Shown one piece after another: positions 15,607-25,095 of a stretch of DNA of 40,381 bases. The stretch is from Candidatus Rokuibacteriota bacterium (GTDB lineage: Bacteria; Methylomirabilota; Methylomirabilia; Rokubacteriales; CSP1-6). The stretch is from NCBI GenBank assembly GCA_003220495.1, contig QHSP01000066.1, forward strand, positions 1-40,381. Reading direction: 5' to 3'. The translations under genes were made by a program, and so were the position numbers. Within the stretch, counting starts at the first letter, position 1; every line of letters starts with the position of its first letter. A model generated the notes under the pieces. The model was not told the origin of the DNA, ran no database searches, and saw only the letters and a program-made list of their open reading frames with translations.

Positions 15607-17166
15607 TCATTTCTTGAGCTTGAGATCCTCGTACGGCGCGGAGTACGGGTGCAGCGCGATCAACCCGAGCCCCGCCTCCTCGACGCGCGGCCCGACACCG
15701 TTCAGGAAGCCCAGCTCCCAGAGCGGCGCCGCCATCACTCGTTCGTGGGCCAGGCGCTGGATCTGGTGTAACAGACTTTCGCGGCGCTTGGGGTCGAGCT
15801 CGCGGGCCTGCTGGACAAACAGGTCGTCCATGTCGGGATAGCCGCCGAAGGAGTAGAGCCCGTCCTTGAGCAAGTAGTTCTGGATCCGCGTGGCGGCGTT
15901 GCCCTGCCCGCCGGCGCCCGAGTACATGATCGAGGTGATCTTCTTGTCCTTCCAGTTGCCGAGGAACGCCGCGCGCTCCATCGGCCGCAGCTTCGTGCGG
16001 ATGCCCACGGCGCCGAGGTAGTTGCCGATCGCCTCCGCCACGCTCCCGTAGGAGCTGTCGGCCGTGTACTCGGTGTCGAAGCCGTTGGGATAGCCGGCCT
16101 CGGCCAGGAGCTTCTTGGCCCGCGCAGGATCGTACGGATAGGCCGGGATCGCCAGCGCGTACTCGTAGGCCGACGGGATGATGCTTCCGGTCGGCCGCGA
16201 GAAGCCGAGCGTCTCGGCCTGATTGATGCCGTCCTTGTCGAAGGCGAGCGCGGCGGCCAGCCGCACGCGCTTGTCGTGCCAGGGCGACTTCGGATCCCAT
16301 TGCGGGGCGCCGAAGTTGAGCCACTGGGTCGCGTTGCCAACCAGACCGACGAGCTTGAGCCCCGGCGTCTTCTTCACTTCCTCGCCGAGCGGACCGCGCA
16401 GCGAGTAGGCGATGTCGACCTCGCCGCGCTTCAGCATCGCCAGGCGCGTCAGATCCTCGGTCACGGTCTTCCACACCAGGCGCTTCACCGCGGGGGTCTT
16501 GCGCCAGTAACGATCGTGCGCCTCCAGCGTGAGCTCGATCCCCGGGTTGAACGACGCGAGCTTGTACGGCCCCGCTCCGACTGGCGCCTTCTTGAAGCCC
16601 TCGTCGCCGACCTTCTCGACGTACTTCTTGGGAACGATCCAGCCCGCGCCGCTGGCCGGCGAGCCGTAGAACGTCATGAAGTCGGGCCACGCGTCTTTCA
16701 GACGAAAGCGGACGCGGTACGGGTCGGCCACCTCGACGGCCGCGACCTTCTCCTTCAACAGACTGGCGGCCGCGCCCTTGTATCGCTCGAACGAGAACTT
16801 GACGTCCTCGGCCGTCAGCGTGTCGCCGTTGTGGAACACGACGCCCTTGCGCACGACGAACTCGTAGACCAGACCATCCTTCGAGACCGTCCAGGACTCG
16901 GCGAGCGACGGGGCGAACGGTTTGCCGGGCATCGGCTTCACCATCGCGTCGTGCACGGCGGTGAGCACCATCATCACCGAGATGATTCCCGTGTGCTCGG
17001 CCGGATCGAACCAGATCGGCGCGAGCGAGATGTGCACGGCCCACGTCATCTGTCCCGCGGGCGCGTCGGAGCGCGCCTGCGCCTCGGCCGGCTTCGACAC
17101 GTGGGGAGCGAACGAGGCGAGCAGCACGGCCAGAATCAGGATCGAGAGCGAACGCCGAGCGTTCAT
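15607..17166 (-). CDS. Orphan ABC substrate-binding protein, peptide/nickel family 5
   Basis: A 519-residue family 5 solute-binding protein. A signal peptide covers residues 1 to about 29 (LSILILAVLLASFAP, then AEA-Q). Mature landmarks are WFDPAEHTG, SWTVSKDGLVYEFVVRKG, VVFHNGDTLTAEDVKFSFER and APVGAGPYKLASFNPG. These match DppA/OppA-type proteins that trap oligopeptides or other ligands in the periplasm. No permease or ATPase gene adjoins it, and it is clearly distinct in sequence from the family 5 protein at 4471. The start follows GGAGAG at good spacing. It is transcribed with the small coiled-coil gene, which overlaps or nearly abuts its stop. Confidence 0.92.
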   Translation of the reverse strand: MNARRSLSILILAVLLASFAPHVSKPAEAQARSDAPAGQMTWAVHISLAPIWFDPAEHTGIISVMMVLTAVHDAMVKPMPGKPFAPSLAESWTVSKDGLVYEFVVRKGVVFHNGDTLTAEDVKFSFERYKGAAASLLKEKVAAVEVADPYRVRFRLKDAWPDFMTFYGSPASGAGWIVPKKYVEKVGDEGFKKAPVGAGPYKLASFNPGIELTLEAHDRYWRKTPAVKRLVWKTVTEDLTRLAMLKRGEVDIAYSLRGPLGEEVKKTPGLKLVGLVGNATQWLNFGAPQWDPKSPWHDKRVRLAAALAFDKDGINQAETLGFSRPTGSIIPSAYEYALAIPAYPYDPARAKKLLAEAGYPNGFDTEYTADSSYGSVAEAIGNYLGAVGIRTKLRPMERAAFLGNWKDKKITSIMYSGAGGQGNAATRIQNYLLKDGLYSFGGYPDMDDLFVQQARELDPKRRESLLHQIQRLAHERVMAAPLWELGFLNGVGPRVEEAGLGLIALHPYSAPYEDLKLKK

Positions 17167-17234
17167 GGCTGTCTCTCCGCGCCGAGAGGAATTCGCTTCC
17201 GGGTGGGGCAAGCTTATCACGCGCGCTGGGCACG

Positions 17235-17636
17235 CTAGACCGGCGACCGGAACATCTCGTCGACCTCGATCTGATAGCCATCGGCCAGGCGGTTCGTCTC
17301 GTTGGCCATGCCGACGACGGCCATCAGCTCGCCCAGCATCGCCTCGGTCATGCCGCGGCCGCGCGCCGAGGCCGTGTGAGACGCGATGCAGTAGTTGCAG
17401 CCGTTGGTGGCGCTTACCGCCAGATAGATCATTTCCTTGGTCAACGGATCCAGAGCGCCCGGCGCCATCACCGATTTGAGGGTCTCCCATGTGCGCCGGA
17501 GCGTGGCCGGATGACTCGCCAGCGCCTTCCAGAAGTTGTTGACCCGGTCGACCTTCCGCGTGGCCATGATGTCGTCGAAGACCGCGCGGACCTCGGCGCT
17601 CGCCTCTGCGTACTCGATCAGCTTCACGGTCGCCAT
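17235..17636 (-). CDS. AhpD-like / carboxymuconolactone decarboxylase-family protein
   Basis: A 133-residue all-helical protein of the AhpD-like superfamily. The redox signature is intact: CNYCIASH has the CxxC followed by xxxH, preceded by the expected Glu in LTKEMIYLAVSA. Proteins with this signature act as thiol peroxidases or alkyl-hydroperoxide-linked reductases, while those without CxxC are decarboxylases; the sequence therefore favours a peroxidase-type role. The start is defined by AGGAGG four bases before the ATG. It is probably monocistronic: a TACCGT -10-like hexamer lies near 17655-17660 on the minus strand, and the upstream gene is divergent. Confidence 0.86.
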   Translation of the reverse strand: MATVKLIEYAEASAEVRAVFDDIMATRKVDRVNNFWKALASHPATLRRTWETLKSVMAPGALDPLTKEMIYLAVSATNGCNYCIASHTASARGRGMTEAMLGELMAVVGMANETNRLADGYQIEVDEMFRSPV

Positions 17637-17822
17637 GACGCCTCCTGTTCGGTGCACGGTACCACTCGCCGGCCGGCTTCGGGCCGACACGAGCGTCGCC
17701 GCGCCGTAGGGACTCTCCGGGGTTGTTTCGGGGGTTCCACCGATGGCTCGCCTCCGTGGGTTCGGCGACGCTCGAAACAGTAGGGCGCGGGCGGCGCGCG
17801 CGGGTCCACGAGGAGGACGGTC

Positions 17823-19823
<2,001 letters not shown>

Positions 19824-19836
19824 TAGCGCGTCCGAT

Positions 19837-19865
19837 TTGACACGATAGCGCCCGCGCCTTAATTT
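19837..19865 (+). promoter_or_regulatory. Promoter of the TPP-enzyme gene
   Basis: A perfect TTGACA (19837-19842) is followed after 17 bp by TAATTT (19860-19865). The transcript would start near 19872 and carry a leader of about 70 bases with GAGGAGA before the ATG at 19943. Confidence 0.55.
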
Positions 19866-19942
19866 ACCCCACTACAAGTCCGCGCCGGCCAAGGCGCGCC
19901 CATTGCGACTGCAGAGCGACTCGAGAGATTGAGGAGACAGCG

Positions 19943-21604
19943 ATGAAAGTCAAGGCGGCGAACGGCTTCGCGCGCGCGCTCAAGGCCGAAGGCATTCCGT
20001 GGGTGAGCTGCTACCCGACCAACCACGTCAACAACGCGCTCGGAGAGGAGGGCGTGCCGATCCTCATGATGGGCGAGGAGCGGTTCGCGGTCGCGGTCGC
20101 CGACGCCTACTCGCGCGTCACGTGCGGCAGGCAGATCGGCGTCTGCACCATCATGGCCAACCTGAACGCCGCCGGGATCCAGATGGCCTACGGCGCCATC
20201 GGTCAGGCGTGGGAGGACTCGTCGCCGATCCTGGTCATCACGGAAGGCGTGGGCCAGGGCGCGGCTCGCCACACGCACTACGACATGGCCGAGGCGCTGA
20301 AGTCGGTGACCAAGTGGGTCGGGAAGGTCGACCGCGCCGAGCTCATCCCCGACTACGTGCGCCGGGCATTCACGCATCTCCGGTCCGGCCGGCCGGGGCC
20401 CGTTCTACTGATCATCCCGCGCGACCTCGGCGAGTACGACACCGACGAGCATCCCTACTCGCCGGTGAAGGGCTGGAAGTCCGGCCCCGATCCCGACGAC
20501 GTGAAGTCCGCCGTGAAAGCGCTGCTGGCCGCGAAGGATCCGCTGCTCCACGTGGGCGAGGGCGTCTACTACGCCGACGCCACGAGCGAGCTCCTGAAGT
20601 TCGCCGAGCTCGCGCAGATCCCCGTGCTGACCACGCTGAAGGGCAAGGGCACATTCCCCGAGAATCATCCGCTCTCCGTGGGCGTTCGCGGCTCGCTCGC
20701 CGATCACTTCCTCAACAAGTGCGACCTGCTCTTCTCGATCGGGTCGAGCCTGTTCCCGAATCGATTTAGTCATGCCGTGCCGAATCCCGAGAAGAAGACG
20801 ATCATCCAGTGCACGGTCGATATCCTCGACCTCAACCGCAGCTACGAGACGCGTCACGCCGTGGTCGGCGACGCGAAGCTCACCTTGCAGGCGCTGATCG
20901 CCGAGCTGTCGGCGCGCGGGCCGAAGAAGAATCCGGAGCTGATCGAAGAGATCCGCAAGGGTAAGCAGGCGTTCCTCGCGAAGTTCCGGCCGTGGATGGA
21001 GTCGAACGAGACGCCGATCAACCCCTATCGGGTGCTCGGCGACATGATGAAGGTGCTCGACCCCAAGAATTCGTTCGTCACCGCGGACTCGGGCAACACG
21101 CGCGACCAGACCAGCACGGTGTACGAGGCGCAGATTCCGCGCGGCCACCTCGGCTGGGGCAACGTGTCGACGCTCGGCTTCAGCCTGGCGGGCGCCGTCG
21201 GCGCCAAGCTCGCGTTCCCGGATCGTCAGTGCGTGCACGTCACCGGCGACGCGGGCGTCTGCTACATGATGGGCAACTTCGAGGCGGTGGCGCGCTACAA
21301 GATCGGCATCACGACCTTGCACATCAACAACGGCGGCTACTCCGGCTACGGCCCCGGCTTCTGGGGCGGCGGCCACGATCCGTACACGTGGAAGGTGTCG
21401 GACCACGCCTCGGCCTGCATGGCCAACATGGCGAAGTCCGTCGGTTTCTACAGCGAGGACGTGTCGAAGCCCGCGGAGGTGCTGCCGGCGATCAAGCGCG
21501 CCCTCGACGAGAACGCCAAGGGGCGGCCGGCGTTCCTCGAGTTCCTCTGCTCGCACCATCCCGTACACGGCGGCTGGGTCCGCCCCGGCGCGGGTGGGCA
21601 CTGA
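19943..21604 (+). CDS. Thiamine-diphosphate-dependent enzyme (acetolactate synthase-like)
   Basis: A 553-residue protein with the three-domain architecture of the acetolactate synthase / pyruvate decarboxylase / benzoylformate decarboxylase superfamily. The N-terminal pyrimidine domain has the cofactor-activating Glu46 in GEERFAVAVADAYSR. A central domain follows from about residue 185. The C-terminal PP domain has the diphosphate motif GDAG (435-438) closing with HINNGG (460-465). The family makes or breaks C-C bonds next to a carbonyl, usually in 2-oxo acids. Substrate residues do not match any characterised subgroup that I recognise, so it should not be called ilvB. It starts after GAGGAGA and appears monocistronic under its own promoter. 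Confidence 0.9.
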   Translation: MKVKAANGFARALKAEGIPWVSCYPTNHVNNALGEEGVPILMMGEERFAVAVADAYSRVTCGRQIGVCTIMANLNAAGIQMAYGAIGQAWEDSSPILVITEGVGQGAARHTHYDMAEALKSVTKWVGKVDRAELIPDYVRRAFTHLRSGRPGPVLLIIPRDLGEYDTDEHPYSPVKGWKSGPDPDDVKSAVKALLAAKDPLLHVGEGVYYADATSELLKFAELAQIPVLTTLKGKGTFPENHPLSVGVRGSLADHFLNKCDLLFSIGSSLFPNRFSHAVPNPEKKTIIQCTVDILDLNRSYETRHAVVGDAKLTLQALIAELSARGPKKNPELIEEIRKGKQAFLAKFRPWMESNETPINPYRVLGDMMKVLDPKNSFVTADSGNTRDQTSTVYEAQIPRGHLGWGNVSTLGFSLAGAVGAKLAFPDRQCVHVTGDAGVCYMMGNFEAVARYKIGITTLHINNGGYSGYGPGFWGGGHDPYTWKVSDHASACMANMAKSVGFYSEDVSKPAEVLPAIKRALDENAKGRPAFLEFLCSHHPVHGGWVRPGAGGH

Positions 21605-21623
21605 GGGCGGCGCCGCCGCGCCT

Positions 21624-22145
21624 TCACGCGTCGAGCGGAGGCAGCTGTCGCGCGGCCGCGTAACCGCGCCCGATCATCAGGAGCGCGAAGGCGTGGAAGC
21701 CTACGCCGACCCAGTCCTGGATCAGCACGAAGAGGGCGCCGTCGAGAGCAAAGAGGACCATCCCCAGGAGAAACGCCCAACGGTGTCCCTGGACCGCACG
21801 TTGCCCCATCACCGCGAACACCACGATCAAGGCCACGCCGACCAGACCCGCCTTCGTGCCGGCGCTCCCGGACTTCGCCATCTCGTGGACGAGCTGCGTG
21901 GCGCCGAGCCCGAGGATGAAGCGCCACTCTTGCCCGGCGAACGCGAGGACGGCGTTGATCAACGAGAGAGCCGCGATCCAGTAGAACCACTGAGCGCCGC
22001 TCCGGCGCTGGCGTTCCAGCGCCTGGCGCTCTTGGCTCGCCGGCGCATTGCGCGGCGATTCGTGCGGCGCCGCGACGGCTCGCGCGAATGGCGAAGCGGC
22101 CGTCGGCTGAGGAGGACGGCTGAACGGACTTGGGCCGGCTTGCAT
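21624..22145 (-). CDS. Small multi-pass membrane protein of unknown function
   Basis: A 173-residue protein. The first 50 residues are a Pro/Ala/Arg-rich, probably disordered cytoplasmic tail. Four or five hydrophobic segments follow: WFYWIAALSLINAVLAFAG, FILGLGATQLVHEMA, AGLVGVALIVVFAVMG, FLLGMVLFALDGALFVLI and VGFHAFALLMIG. Segments such as LLGMVLFALDGALFVLIQDW resemble small integral membrane proteins annotated only as hypothetical. I do not recognise a functional family. The start is supported by AAGGAGGG just before the ATG, and a TACAAACT -10-like stretch lies upstream. It is convergent with the TPP-enzyme gene (19 bp apart). Confidence 0.75.
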   Translation of the reverse strand: MQAGPSPFSRPPQPTAASPFARAVAAPHESPRNAPASQERQALERQRRSGAQWFYWIAALSLINAVLAFAGQEWRFILGLGATQLVHEMAKSGSAGTKAGLVGVALIVVFAVMGQRAVQGHRWAFLLGMVLFALDGALFVLIQDWVGVGFHAFALLMIGRGYAAARQLPPLDA

Positions 22146-22224
22146 AGGCCCTCCTTGTCACCGCGCGTGTCAGTTTGTACGGGTCGCCCTTCTCAGGGCT
22201 CGACTTGGTGACTGGAGAACCATT

Positions 22225-22245
22225 GGTGGCAAGGCCCGTGCCACC
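22225..22245. other. Short intergenic hairpin
   Basis: GGTGGCA (22225-22231) pairs with TGCCACC (22239-22245) around a seven-base loop. It lies in the gap between the membrane-protein gene and the cupin gene, both on the minus strand. It may be part of the 3' end of the cupin transcript or of the leader region of the membrane-protein gene. Confidence 0.35.
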
Positions 22246-22281
22246 GCGACGGCTTCCGCAAACCGATTCGTTCCGGCAATT

Positions 22282-22313
22282 GGGCCGGCCGCGCGCCGAG
22301 GGCCGGCCGGCCC
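22282..22313 (-). terminator. GC-rich hairpin downstream of the cupin gene
   Basis: GGGCCGGCC (22282-22290) pairs with GGCCGGCCC (22305-22313), nine base pairs with a 14-base loop, starting 14 bases after the cupin stop on the minus strand. No T tract follows, so it could be an mRNA 3'-end stabiliser rather than an intrinsic terminator. Confidence 0.4.
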
Positions 22314-22327
22314 CGAGGCAGCGTCGC

Positions 22328-22786
22328 TTACTTCTTCCGCGGGTCGTCGGCCGGATTCACGAAGGTGATGTCCGTCGGTCCGACACCGTGAACCTGGACG
22401 AGCGTCTCCTGACCACCGGCCCACGCGAAGTGCCGATGCGTCGGCGGCACGGAGACGAAGCCGCCGACCGGCAGCTCCTTGCCGGAGCCCTGGTCGAACT
22501 TCTCGCCCATCCCGATGAAGAACGTTCCAGAGAGCACGGTGACGTTCTCGGCGGCCTTGTGGTAGTGCGGCGCGATCTTGTAGTTGGCCGGAAACTTCAC
22601 GCGATAGACGAACGGTCCCTCCTTGCCCGGATCACCCTGCACGACCGCCAGCTTCGCGCCCGGGAAGGTCGGCGGCTCGACCCATTTCAAGGTGTCGTTC
22701 GTCATGGTCATGTGCTGCCCGGGCTGAGCCGGCGCCGACGTCACACAAAGGAGAAGTGCCATCAACACGGTCAGGAGAACGCGCAT
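22328..22786 (-). CDS. Exported cupin-domain protein
   Basis: A 152-residue protein with a Sec signal peptide (MRVLLTVLMALLLCVTSAPAQ, cleaved after about residue 20). The mature part is a single small beta-barrel cupin. The first cupin motif is recognisable as APHYHKAAENVTVLSG (two His and a Glu that could bind a metal), and the second as VGGFVSVPPTHRHFAW (His in HRHFAW). Cupins of this type bind small molecules or metals in the periplasm; the ligand is unknown. The start has AAGGGGG six bases upstream. It is divergent from the HAD gene. Confidence 0.85.
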   Translation of the reverse strand: MRVLLTVLMALLLCVTSAPAQPGQHMTMTNDTLKWVEPPTFPGAKLAVVQGDPGKEGPFVYRVKFPANYKIAPHYHKAAENVTVLSGTFFIGMGEKFDQGSGKELPVGGFVSVPPTHRHFAWAGGQETLVQVHGVGPTDITFVNPADDPRKK

Positions 22787-22840
22787 CGTTGAGCCCCCTT
22801 GGATTTGAGTAGTGCTCGATGACGCCAGATTGGGTCACAC

Positions 22841-22882
22841 TATGCCCCGGCGATGACGCTCGTCAAGCGAGGAAGCTGGTGA
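22841..22882 (+). promoter_or_regulatory. Possible leaderless leader ORF coupled to the HAD gene
   Basis: A TATGCC -10-like hexamer (22841-22846) lies six bases before ATG 22853. That ATG opens a nine-codon frame (MTLVKRGSW) whose TGA (22880-22882) overlaps the GTG start of the HAD gene in a GTGA arrangement. A GAGGA lies inside it at the right distance from the GTG. It may serve translational coupling; it may also be chance. Confidence 0.3.
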
Positions 22883-23532
22883 TCGACGCAGTCGTGTTCG
22901 ACCTCGACGGCACGCTCTGGGACACGAGTGCCAGCTGTGCCGTCGGCTGGAACCGCGTGATCGACCGCCACCGCATTCCCTTCCGGCCCATCACCGAGCA
23001 CGACGTCAGAGGCGTCACCGGCAAGCCGCACGAAGCATGCATTCGTGAGGTCTTCGCCGGTCTCGCCGAGGCGCACATCCAGACGCTCGCCGCCGAGACG
23101 CAGCTCGAGGACAACCGGGTCGTCGCCGAGCTCGGCGGCGAGCTCTTCGCCGACGTCGAGGCCGGGCTGAGACGGCTCTGCGCCCGCTATCCACTCTTCA
23201 TCGTCAGCAATTGCCAGGCGGGCTACATCGAGACCTTCTTCCAGTGGTCCAGGCTCGGCGGCAGCTTTCGCGACTTCGAGTGCTGGGGCAATACCGGCCT
23301 CTCCAAGACGCAGAATCTCCGCCTGCTGGTCGACCGCAACGGGCTTCAGCACCCTGTCTTCGTCGGCGATACCCCCGGCGACCAGACAGCGGCCCGCGAC
23401 TGCGGGATCCCCTTCCTCCACGCCGCCTACGGCTTCGGCGAGTGCGCCGACACCGAACACGGCTTCTCGTCGTTCTCCGCCCTCACCACCTATCTCCTGA
23501 TCCAGACTCCGTCTCCGCCATCCCGCACCTGA
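22879..23532 (+). CDS. HAD-superfamily hydrolase (phosphoglycolate-phosphatase-like)
   Basis: A 217-residue haloacid-dehalogenase-fold phosphatase. Motif I is VFDLDGTLWDT (nucleophile Asp8, acid/base Asp10), motif II is IVSNCQ, motif III Lys is in GLSKTQN and motif IV is VGDTPGDQTAARD. An alpha-helical C1 cap lies between motifs I and II, as in phosphoglycolate phosphatases and related beta-phosphoglucomutases. The likely role is hydrolysis of a small phosphorylated metabolite. GTG 22879 with GAGGA upstream is preferred; an in-frame ATG at 22819 would add 20 residues lacking family similarity and overlap the probable promoter. Confidence 0.88.
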   Translation: MIDAVVFDLDGTLWDTSASCAVGWNRVIDRHRIPFRPITEHDVRGVTGKPHEACIREVFAGLAEAHIQTLAAETQLEDNRVVAELGGELFADVEAGLRRLCARYPLFIVSNCQAGYIETFFQWSRLGGSFRDFECWGNTGLSKTQNLRLLVDRNGLQHPVFVGDTPGDQTAARDCGIPFLHAAYGFGECADTEHGFSSFSALTTYLLIQTPSPPSRT

Positions 23533-23601
23533 CGTCCTGGCGGCGTGCCGCGCGGTCCTCTCGACCCTGACCGCATCCGGCCCGCGAGCCCGGCCGGCGA
23601 C

Positions 23602-23630
23602 TTGACGGGGACGCGCTGATCCCGTATACC
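23602..23630 (+). promoter_or_regulatory. Promoter of the thioesterase gene
   Basis: TTGACG (23602-23607) and TATACC (23625-23630) are separated by exactly 17 bp. Transcription would start near 23637, leaving a 25-base leader with the AGGGGGA ribosome-binding site before the ATG at 23662. Confidence 0.6.
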
Positions 23631-23661
23631 GACCAGACGAGCCGCGACAGGGGGACAGCAC

Positions 23662-24135
23662 ATGGCGATGTACTGGAAGGAGATCACGGTCAACTGGGGC
23701 GAATCGGACCCCTTCGGGCTCGTCTACTACCCGCGGATCGTCGCCTGGTTCAACGACACCGAGCACGAGCTGTTCCGCGTGATCGGCTATCCGATCGAGC
23801 AGATGATCAAGAACGACCGCACCACGTTCGTGATGGGCGAGATCCACTTCCGGTTCATCGGGCCGGCGGCCTACGGCGACCGGATCGTGAACACGATCAC
23901 CCTGGCCGAGATCGGCAACCGCACCCTGCACTGGAACTGCAAGGCCAAGAACGCGGTCACGGGCGCGCCGGTCAGCGAGGGCAAGGCGACGCGGGTCTAC
24001 GCGCGCATCAACGAGGACGGCTCGCTGAGCTCGCAGCCGATCCCGGTCGAGATGCTGACCGCGCTCAACGAGCTGGGGAGCCTGACACACCTGAAGACGA
24101 ACAGCGGCGCGACCAGGCTCGGCGCCGAGCGCTGA
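23662..24135 (+). CDS. Hot-dog-fold acyl-CoA thioesterase (4HBT / YbgC type)
   Basis: A 157-residue single-domain hot-dog protein. The active-site segment is ESDPFGLVYYPRIVAWFND (about residues 14-32), where the Asp of DPFG is the catalytic residue of the 4-hydroxybenzoyl-CoA thioesterase family. FVMGEIHFRFIGPAAYGD follows as the usual central strand region. It would hydrolyse an acyl- or aryl-CoA in the cytoplasm. Substrate is not deducible; the nearby genes do not form a pathway with it. The start at 23662 follows AGGGGGA; a second ATG two codons later is possible. A strong hairpin ends the gene and separates it from the convergent msrB. Confidence 0.88.
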   Translation: MAMYWKEITVNWGESDPFGLVYYPRIVAWFNDTEHELFRVIGYPIEQMIKNDRTTFVMGEIHFRFIGPAAYGDRIVNTITLAEIGNRTLHWNCKAKNAVTGAPVSEGKATRVYARINEDGSLSSQPIPVEMLTALNELGSLTHLKTNSGATRLGAER

Positions 24136-24136
24136 T

Positions 24137-24159
24137 CCCCCGCCGGCCGCCGGCGGGGG
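24137..24159. terminator. Bidirectional terminator-like hairpin
   Basis: A perfect ten-base-pair stem, CCCCCGCCGG (24137-24146) with CCGGCGGGGG (24150-24159) and a three-base loop. It starts two bases after the thioesterase stop and ends five bases before the msrB stop, so it can serve both convergent genes. It lacks a T run on either side. Confidence 0.65.
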
Positions 24160-24163
24160 AGTC

Positions 24164-24622
24164 TCAGCGGGCGGGCTTCACCTTCTCGAAGAGCGCCTTG
24201 TACTGCCCATACCCGGCTTCCTCCAGCTTCGAAACGGGAATGAATCGCAGCGAAGCCGAATTGATGCAATAGCGAAGGCCCGTGGGTCCGGGGCCATCGG
24301 GGAAGAGGTGGCCGAGGTGCGAGTCGGCGGTCGCCGAGCGCACCTCGACCCGCTCCATCCCATGCGAATTGTCGCCGTGCTCGATCACGTGGGCCTTCTC
24401 GAGCGGTCGCGTGAAGCTCGGCCAGCCGGTGCCGGAGTCGAACTTGTCGGTCGAGGCGAACAGGGGCTCGCCGGAGACCACATCGACGTAGATGCCGGGT
24501 TCGTGGTGGTTCCAGAACTCGTTGCGGAACGGCGGCTCGGTCGCGCTGCACTGCGTGACCTCGTACTGAGCCGGTGTCAGCTTCGTCTTCACTTCCGAGT
24601 CGCTCGGCTTCTTGTAAGTCAT
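24164..24622 (-). CDS. msrB: Peptide-methionine (R)-S-oxide reductase MsrB
   Basis: A 152-residue MsrB, which reduces the R epimer of methionine sulfoxide in proteins. The catalytic Cys119 is in [11 protein letters not shown], with the conserved GTGWPSF (64-70) and [12 protein letters not shown] (100-111) segments. The two CxxC zinc motifs of other MsrBs are absent (VDVVSG at 46-51), so this is the zinc-free form. The usual resolving Cys before GWPSF is Thr; Cys25 in [11 protein letters not shown] may act instead, as described for the Xanthomonas campestris enzyme. The start has an AGGAGA site and a TAATAC -10-like hexamer upstream on the minus strand. Confidence 0.95.
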   Translation of the reverse strand: MTYKKPSDSEVKTKLTPAQYEVTQCSATEPPFRNEFWNHHEPGIYVDVVSGEPLFASTDKFDSGTGWPSFTRPLEKAHVIEHGDNSHGMERVEVRSATADSHLGHLFPDGPGPTGLRYCINSASLRFIPVSKLEEAGYGQYKALFEKVKPAR

Positions 24623-24662
24623 GGCTTCTCCTGTGTAGACGTATTAGAGCACGCCCGCGTCC

Positions 24663-25028
24663 TCAGCCCTTCACGTAGGCGAGCTTCTCGGCCACCTTGC
24701 CGTCGCGTACGCGCATGACGTCGACCCCACGCACGTGGCCGCCCGCATTGTCCCAGTGAAACACCCAGCGCACCACGGCACGGTCACCCGTCGCGAACGC
24801 CTCCTCCGTCTCGAACCGGGCGCCCGGAGTCGATTCGAAGAAGCGCTTCCAGAACGCCCGCACCGCGGCGGCGCCGACGAAGCGTTCGCCGTCGGGCGGC
24901 GACTGGGTGTTCTCGAACACGCAGTCGGCCGTCATCAGCGCCATCACGCCATCCACGTCGTGGCGATTGAACGCCTCGTTGAAGCGGCGGATCACGTCGA
25001 GCGTCGCCTTGGTCTCGGAATCGGACAT
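24663..25028 (-). CDS. NTF2-like (SnoaL/ketosteroid-isomerase-fold) protein
   Basis: A 121-residue cone-shaped alpha+beta protein of the NTF2-like superfamily. The pattern is typical: an N-terminal helix (VIRRFNEAFNRHDVDGVMAL), then MTADCVFENTQSPPDGERFVG in short form as TADCVFEN and the closing strands VRWVFHWDN and GVDVMRVRDGKVAEKL. Such proteins bind small hydrophobic ligands or catalyse isomerisation and hydrolysis; function cannot be specified. The start follows GGAGGG seven bases upstream. It lies upstream of msrB on the same strand with a 40-bp gap, and is divergent from the alkylsulfatase gene. Confidence 0.86.
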   Translation of the reverse strand: MSDSETKATLDVIRRFNEAFNRHDVDGVMALMTADCVFENTQSPPDGERFVGAAAVRAFWKRFFESTPGARFETEEAFATGDRAVVRWVFHWDNAGGHVRGVDVMRVRDGKVAEKLAYVKG

Positions 25029-25095
25029 GCGGATCCCTCCGAGGCTAGATTCTGCCAGATCGACGCCCGCGCCCGCCCTGAGATACCATCGCCCG

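Noticed and set aside
15580-15610. Upstream start for the coiled-coil protein at 15610
   Set aside because: It would place ten polar residues before the signal peptide. The ATGA overlap keeps it possible, but the start at 15580 gives a normal signal peptide and has a ribosome-binding site.
22840-24090. 416-codon minus-strand open frame opposite the HAD and thioesterase genes
   Set aside because: It spans two recognised plus-strand genes and a promoter, with no family motifs.
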